A stretch of DNA of 64,000 nt from CAYSFW01 sp050329935 (GCA_050329935.1 JBHJOI010000067.1:32341-96340); one strand, 5' to 3'. Shown: positions 16,855 to 26,009, numbered from the stretch's first letter. Notes: generated by a model from the letters alone, not told the origin. Numbers and translations: made by a program.

Positions 16855-18069
16855 ACCGAAAAGCTTGTCGAAGATTCGGAAGCCAGCAATATAAGTTCCG
16901 GTCGCGGCGCCGATCGAGCTCAGCACGAATACCAGCAGCACGCGTGAAACGCGGTTTTTCCACCAGCCGCTCCAATGTGCCGTGTCCGTTCGCAGGTGCC
17001 CAAAGTCCGCCACCACGGGGCGTCGCACCAGCAACTCGACCAATCCCGTCAACATGCCAATGCCGATCGCGGGGTGCAAGGTGGTGAGTGGCGCGCCGAC
17101 AAACGCGGACGCGACAGTCAGCGGGTGTCCCGCCGCTATGATTGTGCCCACGGCCGCCAGCCCGCCGGTGATGAGTACCCAGTCGAACACCAGTTGCCAT
17201 CCGATCTCGGGACCGCGCGCGAAGCCGACCACGAAGCCGCCGACGATCAGCAATAGAATGATCCAGGGCAAAAGCCGAACAAAGAGTCCCGACGGTGGCA
17301 GCTGGTTGAGTTGAGCCAGCTCGTGCTCGACCGCAGGCGGCGCGGGATTGGCGCTTTCGAGCGTTTTCAGGTGCTCGGTCAATCCCTTGAGGTGGCCAGC
17401 ACCGACCACCGCAAGCAGATGTCGCGGCTGTCCGGTGCGTGCGAGCTCGAACAGGTGGAGTGCCATGTAGCGGTCGCGTTCCGCGATCAGCGGGCGATAG
17501 ATCTCCTGCGATTGTTCCGAGAACTCCTGAAACGTGCTTTCGAGGACGTCGCCTTGCTTGAGCCGTTCGATGTCCTGCTCCTCGATCTTTTCCCGGGTGA
17601 TCGCGCTGGCCACGAGTCCGGCGAAGATCGTCGAGCGCTTCCACCACGGCACCGACCGATACACGCGCTTTAGCGTGATACCAATCTCGCGATCAATCAC
17701 GTGCAGCGGGAGACCGTGTTGATCGCTAGCACGCATCGCGGCGCGCATTTCGGCACCAGGATCGATCCCGAACTGCTCCGCGAGGCGTTGCTGAAACGCG
17801 CCAAGCGCCAAGCTCGCGAGCACCATCGCGGCCTTGCCTTCGCGCACCACGCGAAACAGATCCATTCGCGCCAGATGGTCGGGATCCTGCAACTGGGTGT
17901 GCCGGCTTTCGCACAGTTCGATTGCAACCTGATCGTACTCACCGCTGTCGAGCAGGCGGGTGACGGTTTCGGCGCTCTGGCGCGAGACGTGCGCGGTGCC
18001 GAGCAGGGTGATGGGCCGGCCTTGCACCTCGAGGGTGACCAGCGGCTCGGAGTGTTCTTGATCGTGCAT
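16852..18069 (-). CDS. TraB/GumN-family membrane protein
   Basis: A 405-residue protein of the TraB/PrgY family. The N-terminal domain has the family hallmarks LLGTAHVSRQS near residue 22, VAIELCESR near 50 and VVGAGHLKG near 220, resembling a metallopeptidase-like Tiki/TraB fold. The C-terminal third carries four hydrophobic segments (from about residue 262 to the end), so the catalytic-like domain is membrane-tethered. Enterococcal relatives reduce peptide pheromone activity, but the bacterial chromosomal role is unknown. It is followed tail-to-tail by the FHA gene. Confidence 0.85.
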   Translation of the reverse strand: MHDQEHSEPLVTLEVQGRPITLLGTAHVSRQSAETVTRLLDSGEYDQVAIELCESRHTQLQDPDHLARMDLFRVVREGKAAMVLASLALGAFQQRLAEQFGIDPGAEMRAAMRASDQHGLPLHVIDREIGITLKRVYRSVPWWKRSTIFAGLVASAITREKIEEQDIERLKQGDVLESTFQEFSEQSQEIYRPLIAERDRYMALHLFELARTGQPRHLLAVVGAGHLKGLTEHLKTLESANPAPPAVEHELAQLNQLPPSGLFVRLLPWIILLLIVGGFVVGFARGPEIGWQLVFDWVLITGGLAAVGTIIAAGHPLTVASAFVGAPLTTLHPAIGIGMLTGLVELLVRRPVVADFGHLRTDTAHWSGWWKNRVSRVLLVFVLSSIGAATGTYIAGFRIFDKLFG

Positions 18070-18110
18070 GAATTACCTTGAAGTCTTGGACGCGACGGGG
18101 GCGCGTCGGG

Positions 18111-18731
18111 CTACCACATCAAATCGTCCGGAACCTCGTATTCTGCATAAGGATCGTCGGCGCTGAGCGTATCGATGGCGGTCTTTTGCGTGATCAGGAT
18201 TTTTTTGGGATCGAGTTCAAGAATCTGTGCAGTGATGGCACTGGGAATCAGGCAGCGTTTGCCGTCGAGAAAGGTGATGACCAAGTCTCCGGCGAGGAGT
18301 TGCTGGCGTTGTGCGGCGGTCACGTAGATCCGCTTGATGTTGGTGCCGACCTGGAACTGAAACGGCACATCGGCGTCCGGTGCGTTCAGCGTGTGCGCCT
18401 GGATCAATGCCGCGAGTTTGGGCTTGTTGGCCTTGCGTCGCGCCGCGAGTTCGGCTTTTCGTTGTGCCTCCTCCTGTTCGGCCTTTGCCTTGGCGGCGTA
18501 GGCGGCTTTCAGGTCCTCGGCGGGCGTCGGCCGCGTGGCGGGGCGTGGCGCGGGCGGCGGCGCGGGTTTGGCCACTTTGGGTGGCAGCTTACCCTTGGCC
18601 TTTGTTTGCGGCTTCGGCTTGCCGGCTTTGGGTAGATCCTTGGGGCGCGGTTTCGACGCTTGTTCCAGCTGTTCCTGAGTGATCAGTCCGGCCTTCAAGA
18701 GTTGTTCCTGGAGCGCGTTTTTCATCGTCAT
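18111..18731 (-). CDS. DUF2058 family protein (YaiL-like)
   Basis: A 206-residue protein matching DUF2058. The N-terminus MKNALQEQLLKAGLITQEQLEQA is typical, followed by a Lys/Pro/Ala-rich low-complexity linker and a coiled Ala/Glu/Lys segment (AAKAKAEQEEAQRKAELAARR). A conserved C-terminal domain begins near NKPKLAALIQ. The highly basic middle suggests nucleic acid binding. It overlaps by four bases the stop of an ABC-transporter remnant, indicating they were once one operon. Confidence 0.85.
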   Translation of the reverse strand: MTMKNALQEQLLKAGLITQEQLEQASKPRPKDLPKAGKPKPQTKAKGKLPPKVAKPAPPPAPRPATRPTPAEDLKAAYAAKAKAEQEEAQRKAELAARRKANKPKLAALIQAHTLNAPDADVPFQFQVGTNIKRIYVTAAQRQQLLAGDLVITFLDGKRCLIPSAITAQILELDPKKILITQKTAIDTLSADDPYAEYEVPDDLMW

Positions 18732-18883
18732 GCTTGCTGGAGGTTTCCGTAAAGTCGCTGATACATCCCTGCGCCACGCATCAGCGCGCCGTGCGCGCCA
18801 TGTTCTATCACACGCCCACGGTCAATAACAAACACCGGGTAGGCACGATTCATGGCGCGGCGGTGATGGGCGGCGATCGATGT
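18728..18883 (-). pseudogene. remnant of an ABC exporter ATPase (MsbA-like C-terminus)
   Basis: The minus-strand frame ending at 18728 reads SIAAHHRRAMNRAYPVFVID, then RGRVIEHGAHGALM and GMYQRLYGNLQ. This is the H-loop and extreme C-terminus of an ABC exporter (compare the family pattern IAHRLST..AD.I.VLD.GR..E.G.H..L). The H-loop is already altered, and no Walker A, Walker B or membrane domain lies upstream, where another gene now begins. It retains the ATGA overlap with the DUF2058 gene, so the loss looks like a deletion of an upstream operon partner. Confidence 0.65.
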
Positions 18884-18915
18884 CGGGTGTAGGCGCGGCG
18901 CTCGCCGCGCAGCCA

Positions 18916-19374
18916 TTACTTGCCGGGCGCGCCGGATCGCGGCTCGGACGCCTCCGACGGCGCGCTGGAGGTATGCGCCTCGCGGTGTATCTGTGCCAGG
19001 TTGCCCGCGGAATCGACATGGCAGGTGACCGCAAAGCGCACCTCGCCGCGGCCTTCCAGCATGTCTCCGACCACCACTCGATCCACGTAGTAGCCACCGG
19101 GCGTCGCGTGGGTCTGGCCGTGATCGATCAGTCGCGCGAAACCGGGGCTTGTGCTCTGCCGTAACGCGGCGGTGCGGCAGATTTCCAGCGCGTGTACCGC
19201 TTGCGGCTCCAGATAGGCGAGGACGGTGTCGCGTACCTGTGGCACCTCTCGATACAGCACCAAGGCGGCAACGCCGAGCAGCATGAGCAGTGGGATCAGT
19301 CGCGACAGCGCGCGGCGGGGGCGACGCGGCGCGCCAGGGGAGGCGGGGTCGCGTTGCGGAGCGTTGGGTGGCAT
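18916..19374 (-). CDS. hypothetical membrane-anchored protein
   Basis: A 152-residue protein with a basic Pro-rich N-terminus, one membrane segment (LIPLLMLLGVAALVLY, near residues 27-42) and a predicted periplasmic domain that includes YVDRVVVGDMLEGRGEVRFAVTC in its beta-rich middle. No family is recognised. Start 19374 puts the charged cytoplasmic tail before the helix in the positive-inside orientation. It lies head-to-head with the methyltransferase gene and next to the decayed ABC gene. Confidence 0.55.
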   Translation of the reverse strand: MPPNAPQRDPASPGAPRRPRRALSRLIPLLMLLGVAALVLYREVPQVRDTVLAYLEPQAVHALEICRTAALRQSTSPGFARLIDHGQTHATPGGYYVDRVVVGDMLEGRGEVRFAVTCHVDSAGNLAQIHREAHTSSAPSEASEPRSGAPGK

Positions 19375-19488
19375 CGTGGATTCCTGCTTGACGTCGAATC
19401 CAGAGTGTATACCGCAAATCGGCCCCGCGCCGCGCTTGTCTGGTCGATGGTCGCGGTTTACCCTCGCCGCGAGCACAGTGAGGCCCGC

Positions 19489-21033
19489 ATGGATACCTAC
19501 GACGAAATCCCGTACCAGAGCACTCCGTTTCCCGAGACGCACCCGGCTAGCATGGCCGCGCTGGGGCGGTTGTTCGGCGTCGCCACCCCTGATCCGGCGC
19601 ATTGCCGGGTGTTGGAGTTGGGATGCGCGGCCGGCGGCAATCTAGTCCCGATCGCGTGGCAATTGCCCGGCGCGGAATGTGTCGGTATCGAGCTTTCGGC
19701 CCGCCAGGTCGCGGAGGGGGAGGACTTGATTAAGGCGACCGGCCTCACCAACGTCAGCATTCGGCAGGGTGATATCGCCTTGCTCGATGGTTCGCTCGGT
19801 CAGTTTGACTACATCATTACGCACGGCGTGTACTCCTGGGTGCCGGCGTCGGTGCGGGAGAACCTACTGGCACTCTGCCGAACGTTGCTGTCGCCGAACG
19901 GAATCGCCTACATCAGCTACAACACCTTGCCGGGTTGGCGGATGCGGGGCGTGTTGCGCGACATGCTGCTTGAAAACACCCGTGACGCGGTCGGTCCACG
20001 CGCCAAACTTGAGGCTGCGCACGCCTTCCTCGGATTCCTGGACGAGGCCTTGCGCGATCTCGACGCGTTGACCGCGCGCTACCTCAAGCATGAAATTGAA
20101 TACTTGCGCCGGGCGCATCCCAGTTACCTCTATCACGAGTATCTGGAGACCGTGAACGAGCCGTTCTGGTTCAATCAGTTCGTCGATGACGCCGACCGCC
20201 ACGGTCTGCAATATCTGTGCGATACCGATCTGCATATGAGTTTTCCGTCGGTATTAGGGGAGCGGGTCGAGCGGTTGTTCGTAGGCATCGAGGATCTGTT
20301 CGAGCGCGAGCGTCGGCTCGATTACATTCGGCTCCGAAATTTTCGCCAGAGTTTGCTGGTCCACACCGAGGTGGAACGTTTTCGCGACCCGTCGATGCAA
20401 GTGTTCGAGACGTTTGCGTTCGCGGCCGACCTCGTCCCGCCCAAGGCGCCGGATTTCAAGCGCGCCAAGAGCCAATCGTTCGCCAAGGCCGACGGCGCGG
20501 CGGTGCCGGTTCATCACCCGCTGACCAAGGCCGCGCTGATCCATCTCGGCGAACGTTTTCCGGACTCACTCGCTTTTGCTGAATTGCTGGCCCTCGCGCA
20601 GCACACGGTGAAGCAGGGTGGCGGCGTGCCCTTCGCGGCGCAGATCGAACACCTCGGCAGCGAGCTGTTCTCATTGTTCGCGCATCACTTTGTGATGGCC
20701 GAACCCAGCGCGCGATCGCTCGCGCCGGGCCCGGTCGAACACCCGCTCGCGACCCCGCTGGCACGCCACCAGGCGGTCAGTGGTCAGCTCGCGACCATTC
20801 GCCACAAGACGCTGGCGCTGGATGCCTTCGGTTGCCACTTGTTGGCGTTGTGCGACGGCACGCGCAACGCGGAGCAGTTGGCCGCGACGATCATGAAGGC
20901 ACTCGACAGCGGCACGCTCGCGCCACCGGGTCCGCTGGAGCGACAGCCGGAAAAGCGCCTGCGCCAGGTCGCGCTGAATGTACGTCTCCTGCTCGGGCTC
21001 TTTGCCCGCCAGGGCGTGGTCACGGCCGCTTGA
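19489..21033 (+). CDS. class I methyltransferase with C-terminal methyltransferase regulatory domain
   Basis: A 514-residue protein. The N-terminal Rossmann methyltransferase shows motif I in VLELGCAAGGNLVPIA near residue 42 and the acidic end of beta-2 in CVGIELSARQ. The middle part, from about residue 220 to 330, fits the methyltransferase regulatory domain (IEYLRRAHPSYLYHEYLE). The C-terminal part (about residues 430-510) contains the family-typical LDAFGCHLLALCDGTRNAEQL. The substrate is unknown. GAGG five bases before ATG 19489 supports this start over longer frames. It ends 14 bases inside the convergent glycosylase gene. Confidence 0.83.
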   Translation: MDTYDEIPYQSTPFPETHPASMAALGRLFGVATPDPAHCRVLELGCAAGGNLVPIAWQLPGAECVGIELSARQVAEGEDLIKATGLTNVSIRQGDIALLDGSLGQFDYIITHGVYSWVPASVRENLLALCRTLLSPNGIAYISYNTLPGWRMRGVLRDMLLENTRDAVGPRAKLEAAHAFLGFLDEALRDLDALTARYLKHEIEYLRRAHPSYLYHEYLETVNEPFWFNQFVDDADRHGLQYLCDTDLHMSFPSVLGERVERLFVGIEDLFERERRLDYIRLRNFRQSLLVHTEVERFRDPSMQVFETFAFAADLVPPKAPDFKRAKSQSFAKADGAAVPVHHPLTKAALIHLGERFPDSLAFAELLALAQHTVKQGGGVPFAAQIEHLGSELFSLFAHHFVMAEPSARSLAPGPVEHPLATPLARHQAVSGQLATIRHKTLALDAFGCHLLALCDGTRNAEQLAATIMKALDSGTLAPPGPLERQPEKRLRQVALNVRLLLGLFARQGVVTAA

Positions 21034-21535
21034 GTTCCGCCGCGAAGTCGCGCCACACCGCCAGTTTTTGATTGAAGCTCAAACTGGCCATGGCCGGGCT
21101 CGTTGACGGCAAACGCTGCCACGGGAGCGCGCGGAGCGGCTCCGGGAGCCCTGACATCACCCGTTTGCGGTACTCCTGCTCGGCGCGCGCGCCATTGAAA
21201 TACACGCGGCGGATATGCGGATGCCGCGCGAGAAACGTCGCGAAGTTGTTGACGACGATCGACGCATCGACGATTCGCGCATCCAGACTGCCGGGCCGCT
21301 CGCAGGTGCGGAGCACATCCCACAGCGCGATACCGGCGCCGACAAGCGCGGCGACGCGTTCGGCGTAAGGTGCATCTTCGTCAAAACCGAGTAGCTGACT
21401 CATGATCGGCCAGAACGCATTGCGGGGATGGGCGTAATAGGCGTTCTGGCGCAACGACTCGACGCCCGGCATCGAGCCCAACAGCAAAACCGTCGCCGCG
21501 GGGCTCGCGATTGGCGGAAAACTCTCAGCGATCAT
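21020..21535 (-). CDS. DNA-deoxyinosine glycosylase (uracil-DNA glycosylase superfamily)
   Basis: A 171-residue enzyme of the family-6 (hypoxanthine-type) uracil-DNA glycosylase group, which removes deaminated adenine from DNA. The N-terminal signature LLLGSMPGVESLRQNAYYAHPRNAFWPIM is characteristic: an LGSxPG loop followed by YYAHPRNxFW. The C-terminal loop LPSTSPAMASLSF corresponds to the DNA-intercalation motif. ATG 21535 directly precedes the family N-terminus. It overlaps the end of the methyltransferase gene on the other strand by 14 bases. Confidence 0.88.
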   Translation of the reverse strand: MIAESFPPIASPAATVLLLGSMPGVESLRQNAYYAHPRNAFWPIMSQLLGFDEDAPYAERVAALVGAGIALWDVLRTCERPGSLDARIVDASIVVNNFATFLARHPHIRRVYFNGARAEQEYRKRVMSGLPEPLRALPWQRLPSTSPAMASLSFNQKLAVWRDFAAELKRP

Positions 21536-21863
21536 GCAACTCCCAGGCTGGTAGCGGCGTAACGGGCGAATTGCCCGCCGATGGCTTAAGCGCAGCCACT
21601 GGACTCGAATAAACCTCCGCGGATCGGATTGGCGGCCGCGGAGCGATGCGCGATGCGGCCCGTCACACCGTTCGCTCGAAAAGACGGCGGACGGCAATCC
21701 GTCGCATTGGCACAGAACATAATGTTGGCTTTGCGATGGACCGGTCAACGCTGGATTTCGGGGCGATCGGTCGCGATCGTTTGAAGCTTCGCCCGCGGGT
21801 TCTGGCTCGCTACTCGATCACCCAAGGTGCGAGCTGTCTCGGCGACGTCCGGCATCCGGTGAA
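21536..21863. other. intergenic region between divergent glycosylase and gshA
   Basis: About 330 bases with no convincing coding sequence on either strand and no clear hairpin. It ends at the gshA promoter. The 5' control region of the glycosylase gene must also lie here, but I cannot place it. Confidence 0.4.
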
Positions 21864-21894
21864 TTGGACGGATGCAAAAGCCCTCCGCTATAGT
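21864..21894 (+). promoter_or_regulatory. sigma70-type promoter upstream of gshA
   Basis: TTGGAC (21864-21869) and TATAGT (21889-21894) with a 19-base spacer lie about 45 bases before the gshA start, which has AAGGGGG as ribosome binding site. The spacer is long, so the promoter may be moderate or activator-assisted. Confidence 0.5.
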
Positions 21895-21938
21895 CCGTCG
21901 CCTGTCCGACAATCGCTTCCAGCCTAGAAGGGGGCAGC

Positions 21939-23516
21939 ATGAACCCCAAGTCACTTGCCCACGACCTCCTCGCATTGCGCGAACACGATCCGACCTGGCT
22001 TCTGGCCGGCTCGCTCAAGGGGCTGGAAAAGGAAAGTCTGCGGGTGTCGAAAGAGGGCACCATCGCGCAAACGTCGCATCCGCACGCACTCGGTTCCGCG
22101 CTCACGCATCCCTTGGTCACCACGGATTACTCCGAGGCGCAACTCGAGTTGATCACCGAACCGCATACCACGCCGATGGCGCTGATGGTTCAACTCGATG
22201 AGCTGCACCGCTGGGTGTACCAGAATCTCGAGCACCACGAAATCCTGTGGGCCACTAGCATGCCGTGTCTGCTCAAAGGCGAGGCCAGTGTGCGAATCGG
22301 CGAATACGGCACCTCGAACGCCGGCATAATGAAGACGGTTTACCGTCGCGGCCTGGGTTACCGCTATGGCCGGATCATGCAGGCCATTTCCGGCGTGCAC
22401 TACAACTACTCGCTGCCGCAGGCGTATTGGACCTGGCGTCAGGCGCGGTCGGGTGAACTATCCGATCCGGTCGCGTACCGGTCAGAGGGTTATTTCGGTA
22501 CCTTGCGCAACCTGCAACGCATCGGCTGGTTGGTACCCTACCTGTTCGGGGCGTCGCCGGCGATCTGCGAGTCGTTTCTTGATGGCAAACCGACCACGCT
22601 GGAGTATTTCGGGTACGGTACCTATTACGAATCGTTCGCGACTTCGCTCAGGCTCGGGGATATCGGATACCAGAACACGAAGGAAGGGCGAGTCGGCGTC
22701 CGGGTGAGTTACGACACCCTTGAGGACTACACTGCGAGCCTGGAGCGGGCAATCTCGCAGCCGAGCGCGGCTTACGAACAGATCGGCGTTTGCGTCGATG
22801 GCGAGTGGCGTCAGCTCAACGCTAATCTGCTCCAGATCGAGAACGAGTACTACAGCTCGGTGCGGGCCAAGGTGCCGTTGCAACGGTTGGAAAAGCCAGT
22901 GCGCGCGTTACGCACCCGCGGCGTGCAATACATCGAACTGCGCTCGGTGGATGTCAACGCCTTCGAACCGCTCGGAATCAGTATCGAGCAGCTCTACTTC
23001 CTCGAAACGCTGGCGCTTTACGCGACCTTGGTGGAGAGTCCAGCCATCGGCGATCTCGAGCTCAGGATGATCAACAACAATTTTTTTCTGGTCGCGCACA
23101 GCGGCCGCGACCCCGATCTGGCGTTGTCGCGGCCCCACGGCAAGAACCGGCTGCGTGACTGGGCCGAGGAGTTGCTGAGCGACATGGCCGAGGTCGCCGC
23201 GGTGCTAGACATGGCCTATCGCACCGATCTCTACAGCACCGTTGTCGCCCGGCAATTGCCAAAGGTGCACGACGCGGGATTGTTGCCGTCGACGCGCATG
23301 TTGGAGATCATGCGCTCGCGCGAGGAAAGCTTTTTCGAGTTTGCGTTGGGTCAGTCGCGATTGCACGCACGCTACTTTCTCGCGCGCCCATTGGGCGCTG
23401 GCAAGCAAGCGCATTTCGCGCAGGAGGCGGCGCGCTCGCGGCAACTCCAGGCCGATCTCGAAGCCATGCCGCAGGCGCCATTCGGCGAATTTCTCGCCAG
23501 TTATTTTGCGCAATGA
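21939..23516 (+). CDS. gshA: glutamate--cysteine ligase
   Basis: A 525-residue enzyme that forms gamma-glutamylcysteine, the committed step of glutathione synthesis. It is the proteobacterial GshA type: GSLKGLEKESLRVS near residue 25, TDYSEAQLELIT near 62, the GLGYRYGR region and SGVHYNYSLP near 150, and YIELRSVDVNAFEPLGI near 330. Length matches the family. The strong Shine-Dalgarno at 21930 defines the start. A MazG-like gene follows after 10 bases and is probably co-transcribed. Confidence 0.95.
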   Translation: MNPKSLAHDLLALREHDPTWLLAGSLKGLEKESLRVSKEGTIAQTSHPHALGSALTHPLVTTDYSEAQLELITEPHTTPMALMVQLDELHRWVYQNLEHHEILWATSMPCLLKGEASVRIGEYGTSNAGIMKTVYRRGLGYRYGRIMQAISGVHYNYSLPQAYWTWRQARSGELSDPVAYRSEGYFGTLRNLQRIGWLVPYLFGASPAICESFLDGKPTTLEYFGYGTYYESFATSLRLGDIGYQNTKEGRVGVRVSYDTLEDYTASLERAISQPSAAYEQIGVCVDGEWRQLNANLLQIENEYYSSVRAKVPLQRLEKPVRALRTRGVQYIELRSVDVNAFEPLGISIEQLYFLETLALYATLVESPAIGDLELRMINNNFFLVAHSGRDPDLALSRPHGKNRLRDWAEELLSDMAEVAAVLDMAYRTDLYSTVVARQLPKVHDAGLLPSTRMLEIMRSREESFFEFALGQSRLHARYFLARPLGAGKQAHFAQEAARSRQLQADLEAMPQAPFGEFLASYFAQ

Positions 23517-23526
23517 GGCCCGCTCT

Positions 23527-23889
23527 ATGACCGAATCGGTATTGGACACCCTGAAGCTGCGTTTACGCGCGTTTGCCGCCGAGCGCGATTGGGACCAGTT
23601 TCACTCACCCAAGAACTTCGCGATGGCGTTGATCGCCGAGGCGGCCGAGGTGGTGGAGCATTTCCAGTGGCTGACCCAGGAGCAGAGCCGCAACCTACCG
23701 GAATCCACCCGCCAGGAAGTGGCGCACGAGTTGGCGGACGTGTTCATCTATCTGATCCGGTTGGCGGATAAACTCGATATCGACCTGCTTGCGGCGGTGG
23801 AGGAAAAGATCGAGTTGAACGCGCGAAAGTATCCGGTCGACAAGGCGCGCGGTCGCGCCGACAAGTACACCAAGCTGCACGACGACTGA
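23527..23889 (+). CDS. MazG-like nucleotide pyrophosphohydrolase (RS21-C6 type)
   Basis: A 120-residue all-alpha NTP pyrophosphatase. The metal-binding pattern is EAAEVVEHF near residue 38 and ELADVFIYLIRLAD near 72, as in dCTP-pyrophosphatase/RS21-C6 proteins. It likely removes non-canonical or excess dNTPs. ATG 23527 is the natural start, with the family sequence beginning just after it. It is 10 bases downstream of gshA and converges on fpr. Confidence 0.85.
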   Translation: MTESVLDTLKLRLRAFAAERDWDQFHSPKNFAMALIAEAAEVVEHFQWLTQEQSRNLPESTRQEVAHELADVFIYLIRLADKLDIDLLAAVEEKIELNARKYPVDKARGRADKYTKLHDD

Positions 23890-23902
23890 CCGCCGCCGCG
23901 GG

Positions 23903-24646
23903 TCACCAGTACTTTTCGGTGGTGATCTGACCCGGTTTGCGGCGCTGACTCTTCTCGAGCCCGCGGGCGAGCAGCGAGGCGGTGGTGTCCTGGATCATGC
24001 CGAGGTTGCCACACATCATGACCTGCGAATCCTCAGGCTTGATCTCGAGTTCGACGGCCTGTTCCAGCAGGCCCGAGTCGATCAGCGCGGGAATACGTCC
24101 ATACAATGCCCAAGGTGGCGATTCGCGCGTGAGCGCGGCGACGTAGTGGAAACGCCCAGGGTACGCTTGCGCCAGCGCTTGCGCCTGCTCGCGATAGCCG
24201 AGATCGCTCGCCTCGCGCGCGCCGTGAACGAGCACCAAGCGCTCGAAGCGCGTCCACGGTTGCTCGGTTTTCAGGATCGACAGGAAAGGGCCGAGCCCGG
24301 TGCCGGTCGCGAGCATCCAGAGATGGCGCCCTCCAGTGACTTCATCCAGCGTGAACAAGCCCGTCGCCGGACTCGCGATATCCACCCGATCCCCGGGCGC
24401 CAGCGCGGCGATCCGATTTGATAGCGGTCCTTCCGGTACGCGGTTGAAGTAGAACTCCGCGATGGGCTCGTGCGGCGCGTTGACCAATGAATATGGCCGC
24501 GCGATCCGTTCGCTGCCGATCGTCAGCGCGAGCCGGGTGAACTGGCCCGCGCGAAACGGGGGCAGCTCGACTTCGACCCGCAACGAGTGCAGCCCGTCGT
24601 TCCAGCGCCGGTTTTCAATGACTTTGCCTTCGATCCAGTCAACCAT
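23903..24646 (-). CDS. fpr: ferredoxin--NADP reductase
   Basis: A 247-residue flavoenzyme that moves electrons between NADPH and ferredoxin or flavodoxin. FAD-binding RPYSLVNAPHE near residue 50, NADP-binding LATGTGLGPFLSI near 112, LVHGAREASDLGYREQ near 138 and the C-terminal aromatic KYW agree with subclass I bacterial FPR (E. coli Fpr ends in Trp). Start 24646 gives the family N-terminus. It is convergent with the MazG-like gene, and 347 non-coding bases precede it. Confidence 0.92.
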   Translation of the reverse strand: MVDWIEGKVIENRRWNDGLHSLRVEVELPPFRAGQFTRLALTIGSERIARPYSLVNAPHEPIAEFYFNRVPEGPLSNRIAALAPGDRVDIASPATGLFTLDEVTGGRHLWMLATGTGLGPFLSILKTEQPWTRFERLVLVHGAREASDLGYREQAQALAQAYPGRFHYVAALTRESPPWALYGRIPALIDSGLLEQAVELEIKPEDSQVMMCGNLGMIQDTTASLLARGLEKSQRRKPGQITTEKYW

Positions 24647-24993
24647 GATTCGACCAAGATAGGGTCATGCCGTGAAGTTTCAAGAAAACCCTAACCCGCG
24701 GTCGCTAAACCGCGACCGTGCCAACACCGAATGAAGGGGCGCTGCCGCGGAGGATGAAAGTTGCTCCGAGCCAGGCACGCAGGCGACGCCGTGTACCCAT
24801 CCGCGGTTGCTCGACGAAGGCGTCCCTGCGGCCGACGCGCCCGGCGCGGCACTGCCTGTGAATCGGGCATTTCACGCGAGTCTCGAACGCCGTGGTCGTT
24901 TTTGGAACGCGATCCGCAGATTCCGTCTTCGCGCCTTGAATATGAGGCGTCACGCGCTATCTTTGCTGCTCGCGTCATCGACTCATAGGTATT
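24647..24993. other. intergenic region upstream of fpr and the small Cys gene
   Basis: No gene supported. It includes a 7-bp hairpin CGGTCGC/GCGACCG (24699-24718) about 55 bases upstream of the fpr start. That could be an operator, but no family match is evident. Confidence 0.4.
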
Positions 24994-25221
24994 ATGTACC
25001 CACGGATCGTCTTCACATGCGCGCTGCTCCTTGCGGCAGCGTCCGCTTTCGCCACCGAAACCAAGCCAAGCGACCCGCGCGTGGCACAGGATTGTCGCGT
25101 CGAAGGCGAATCCAACGGATTGTCCGGGCCGGACCTGGAACAGTTCATCCGCGATTGCATCAAAGAGTTCGAGAACGCCCGGCTGTCGGGTACGACTCAG
25201 CTGCCAGGCGCACCCAAATAA
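24994..25221 (+). CDS. small secreted protein with PsiF-like cysteine spacing
   Basis: A 75-residue protein with a signal peptide (IVFTCALLLAAASAFA) and a short mature part carrying two Cys residues separated by about 21 residues (CRVEGESNGLSG to FIRDC). This spacing and the acidic DLEQFIRDC helix recall PsiF-type periplasmic repeats, but only one unit is present and the match is weak. It begins a small gene group next to a zinc-ribbon protein and bolA on the opposite strand. Confidence 0.55.
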   Translation: MYPRIVFTCALLLAAASAFATETKPSDPRVAQDCRVEGESNGLSGPDLEQFIRDCIKEFENARLSGTTQLPGAPK

Positions 25222-25226
25222 GCGAT

Positions 25227-25412
25227 CTAGCGCGATTCGATCCGTTCCTTGCCACAGCGTTCGCAGCGGACGACGGTCACGAGTTTGCCACGTTTGACGT
25301 CGAAGACCTGCTCCTTGTCGATCGCCCACTTGTGAAACCCGTTTCGACACAGAATCGAGCCACCGCCGGGCGGCTTTGGCTTGGGTCGGCGAAACGCGAT
25401 GACATCACCCAT
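25227..25412 (-). CDS. small zinc-ribbon-like protein
   Basis: A 61-residue protein with Pro/Lys-rich N-terminus and the pattern CRNGFHKW followed by VVRCERCGKER. This gives a Cys, a His and a CxxC pair, enough for one zinc site. I recognise no named family. It is immediately downstream of bolA on the same strand (15 bases) and so probably in its operon. Confidence 0.6.
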   Translation of the reverse strand: MGDVIAFRRPKPKPPGGGSILCRNGFHKWAIDKEQVFDVKRGKLVTVVRCERCGKERIESR

Positions 25413-25427
25413 GCCGGCAGCCGGGCG

Positions 25428-25739
25428 TCAGGCCTTGGAACCGCCGTGGCACAACGGCGAGTCCGGTGTCTTGCCGGCGCGCTCGAACCAGATTTCCGGG
25501 GTATAGGTATGCAGCGCCAACGCGTGTATCTGCGTGAGTTCGCCACTCAGCGCCTGATTGACCAATCGATGCTGCTTGATCAACGGCAAGCCTTGAAACT
25601 GGTCGGCGACGACCGTGACCTTGAAGTGTGACTCCGATCCCGGCGGCACGCTGTGCATGTGACTTTCATTCAACACCTCGACGAACACTGGCGCGAACGT
25701 CGCGGTCAGTTTTTGCTCGATGATCTGTTGCATCGACAT
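25428..25739 (-). CDS. bolA: BolA family protein
   Basis: A 103-residue BolA/IbaG-family protein. BolA proteins partner monothiol glutaredoxins and bind [2Fe-2S] clusters. VEVLNESHMHSVPPGSESHFKVTVVA near residues 20-45 is the family core, including the conserved histidines, and LIKQHRLVNQAL follows near 55-65. Two in-frame ATGs (25739 and 25733) are adjacent, and the first is used. The extended C-terminal tail PLCHGGSKA is longer than in some relatives. Confidence 0.9.
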   Translation of the reverse strand: MSMQQIIEQKLTATFAPVFVEVLNESHMHSVPPGSESHFKVTVVADQFQGLPLIKQHRLVNQALSGELTQIHALALHTYTPEIWFERAGKTPDSPLCHGGSKA

Positions 25740-26009
25740 AAGCGGCTCCACATTGAATTCGATCGATGACGCGAGCATAGAGCAATTCGCGGAGCCCACC
25801 AACAATCCTTGATTCCTCGGATGACCACTCAATTTGCTATATGAAGTCTCGGGAGCGCCGAGGTTTGCGGCTTTGATGAGGTGGGTTTGCTGCGCACCGC
25901 GATTACGGGCCTGCCGGGCCGTTTGGCGGCGCCGTGCCATCCAACCCGGCAGACCCACACTCGGGCACGTCCAACCACGGACTCAAGGTTTACCGCGTGC
26001 ACGGCATCG

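Noticed and set aside
24900..24993. Possible PhoB box before the small PsiF-like gene
   Set aside because: Only isolated CGTCAC/CGTCAT half-sites occur and their spacing is not 11 bases.
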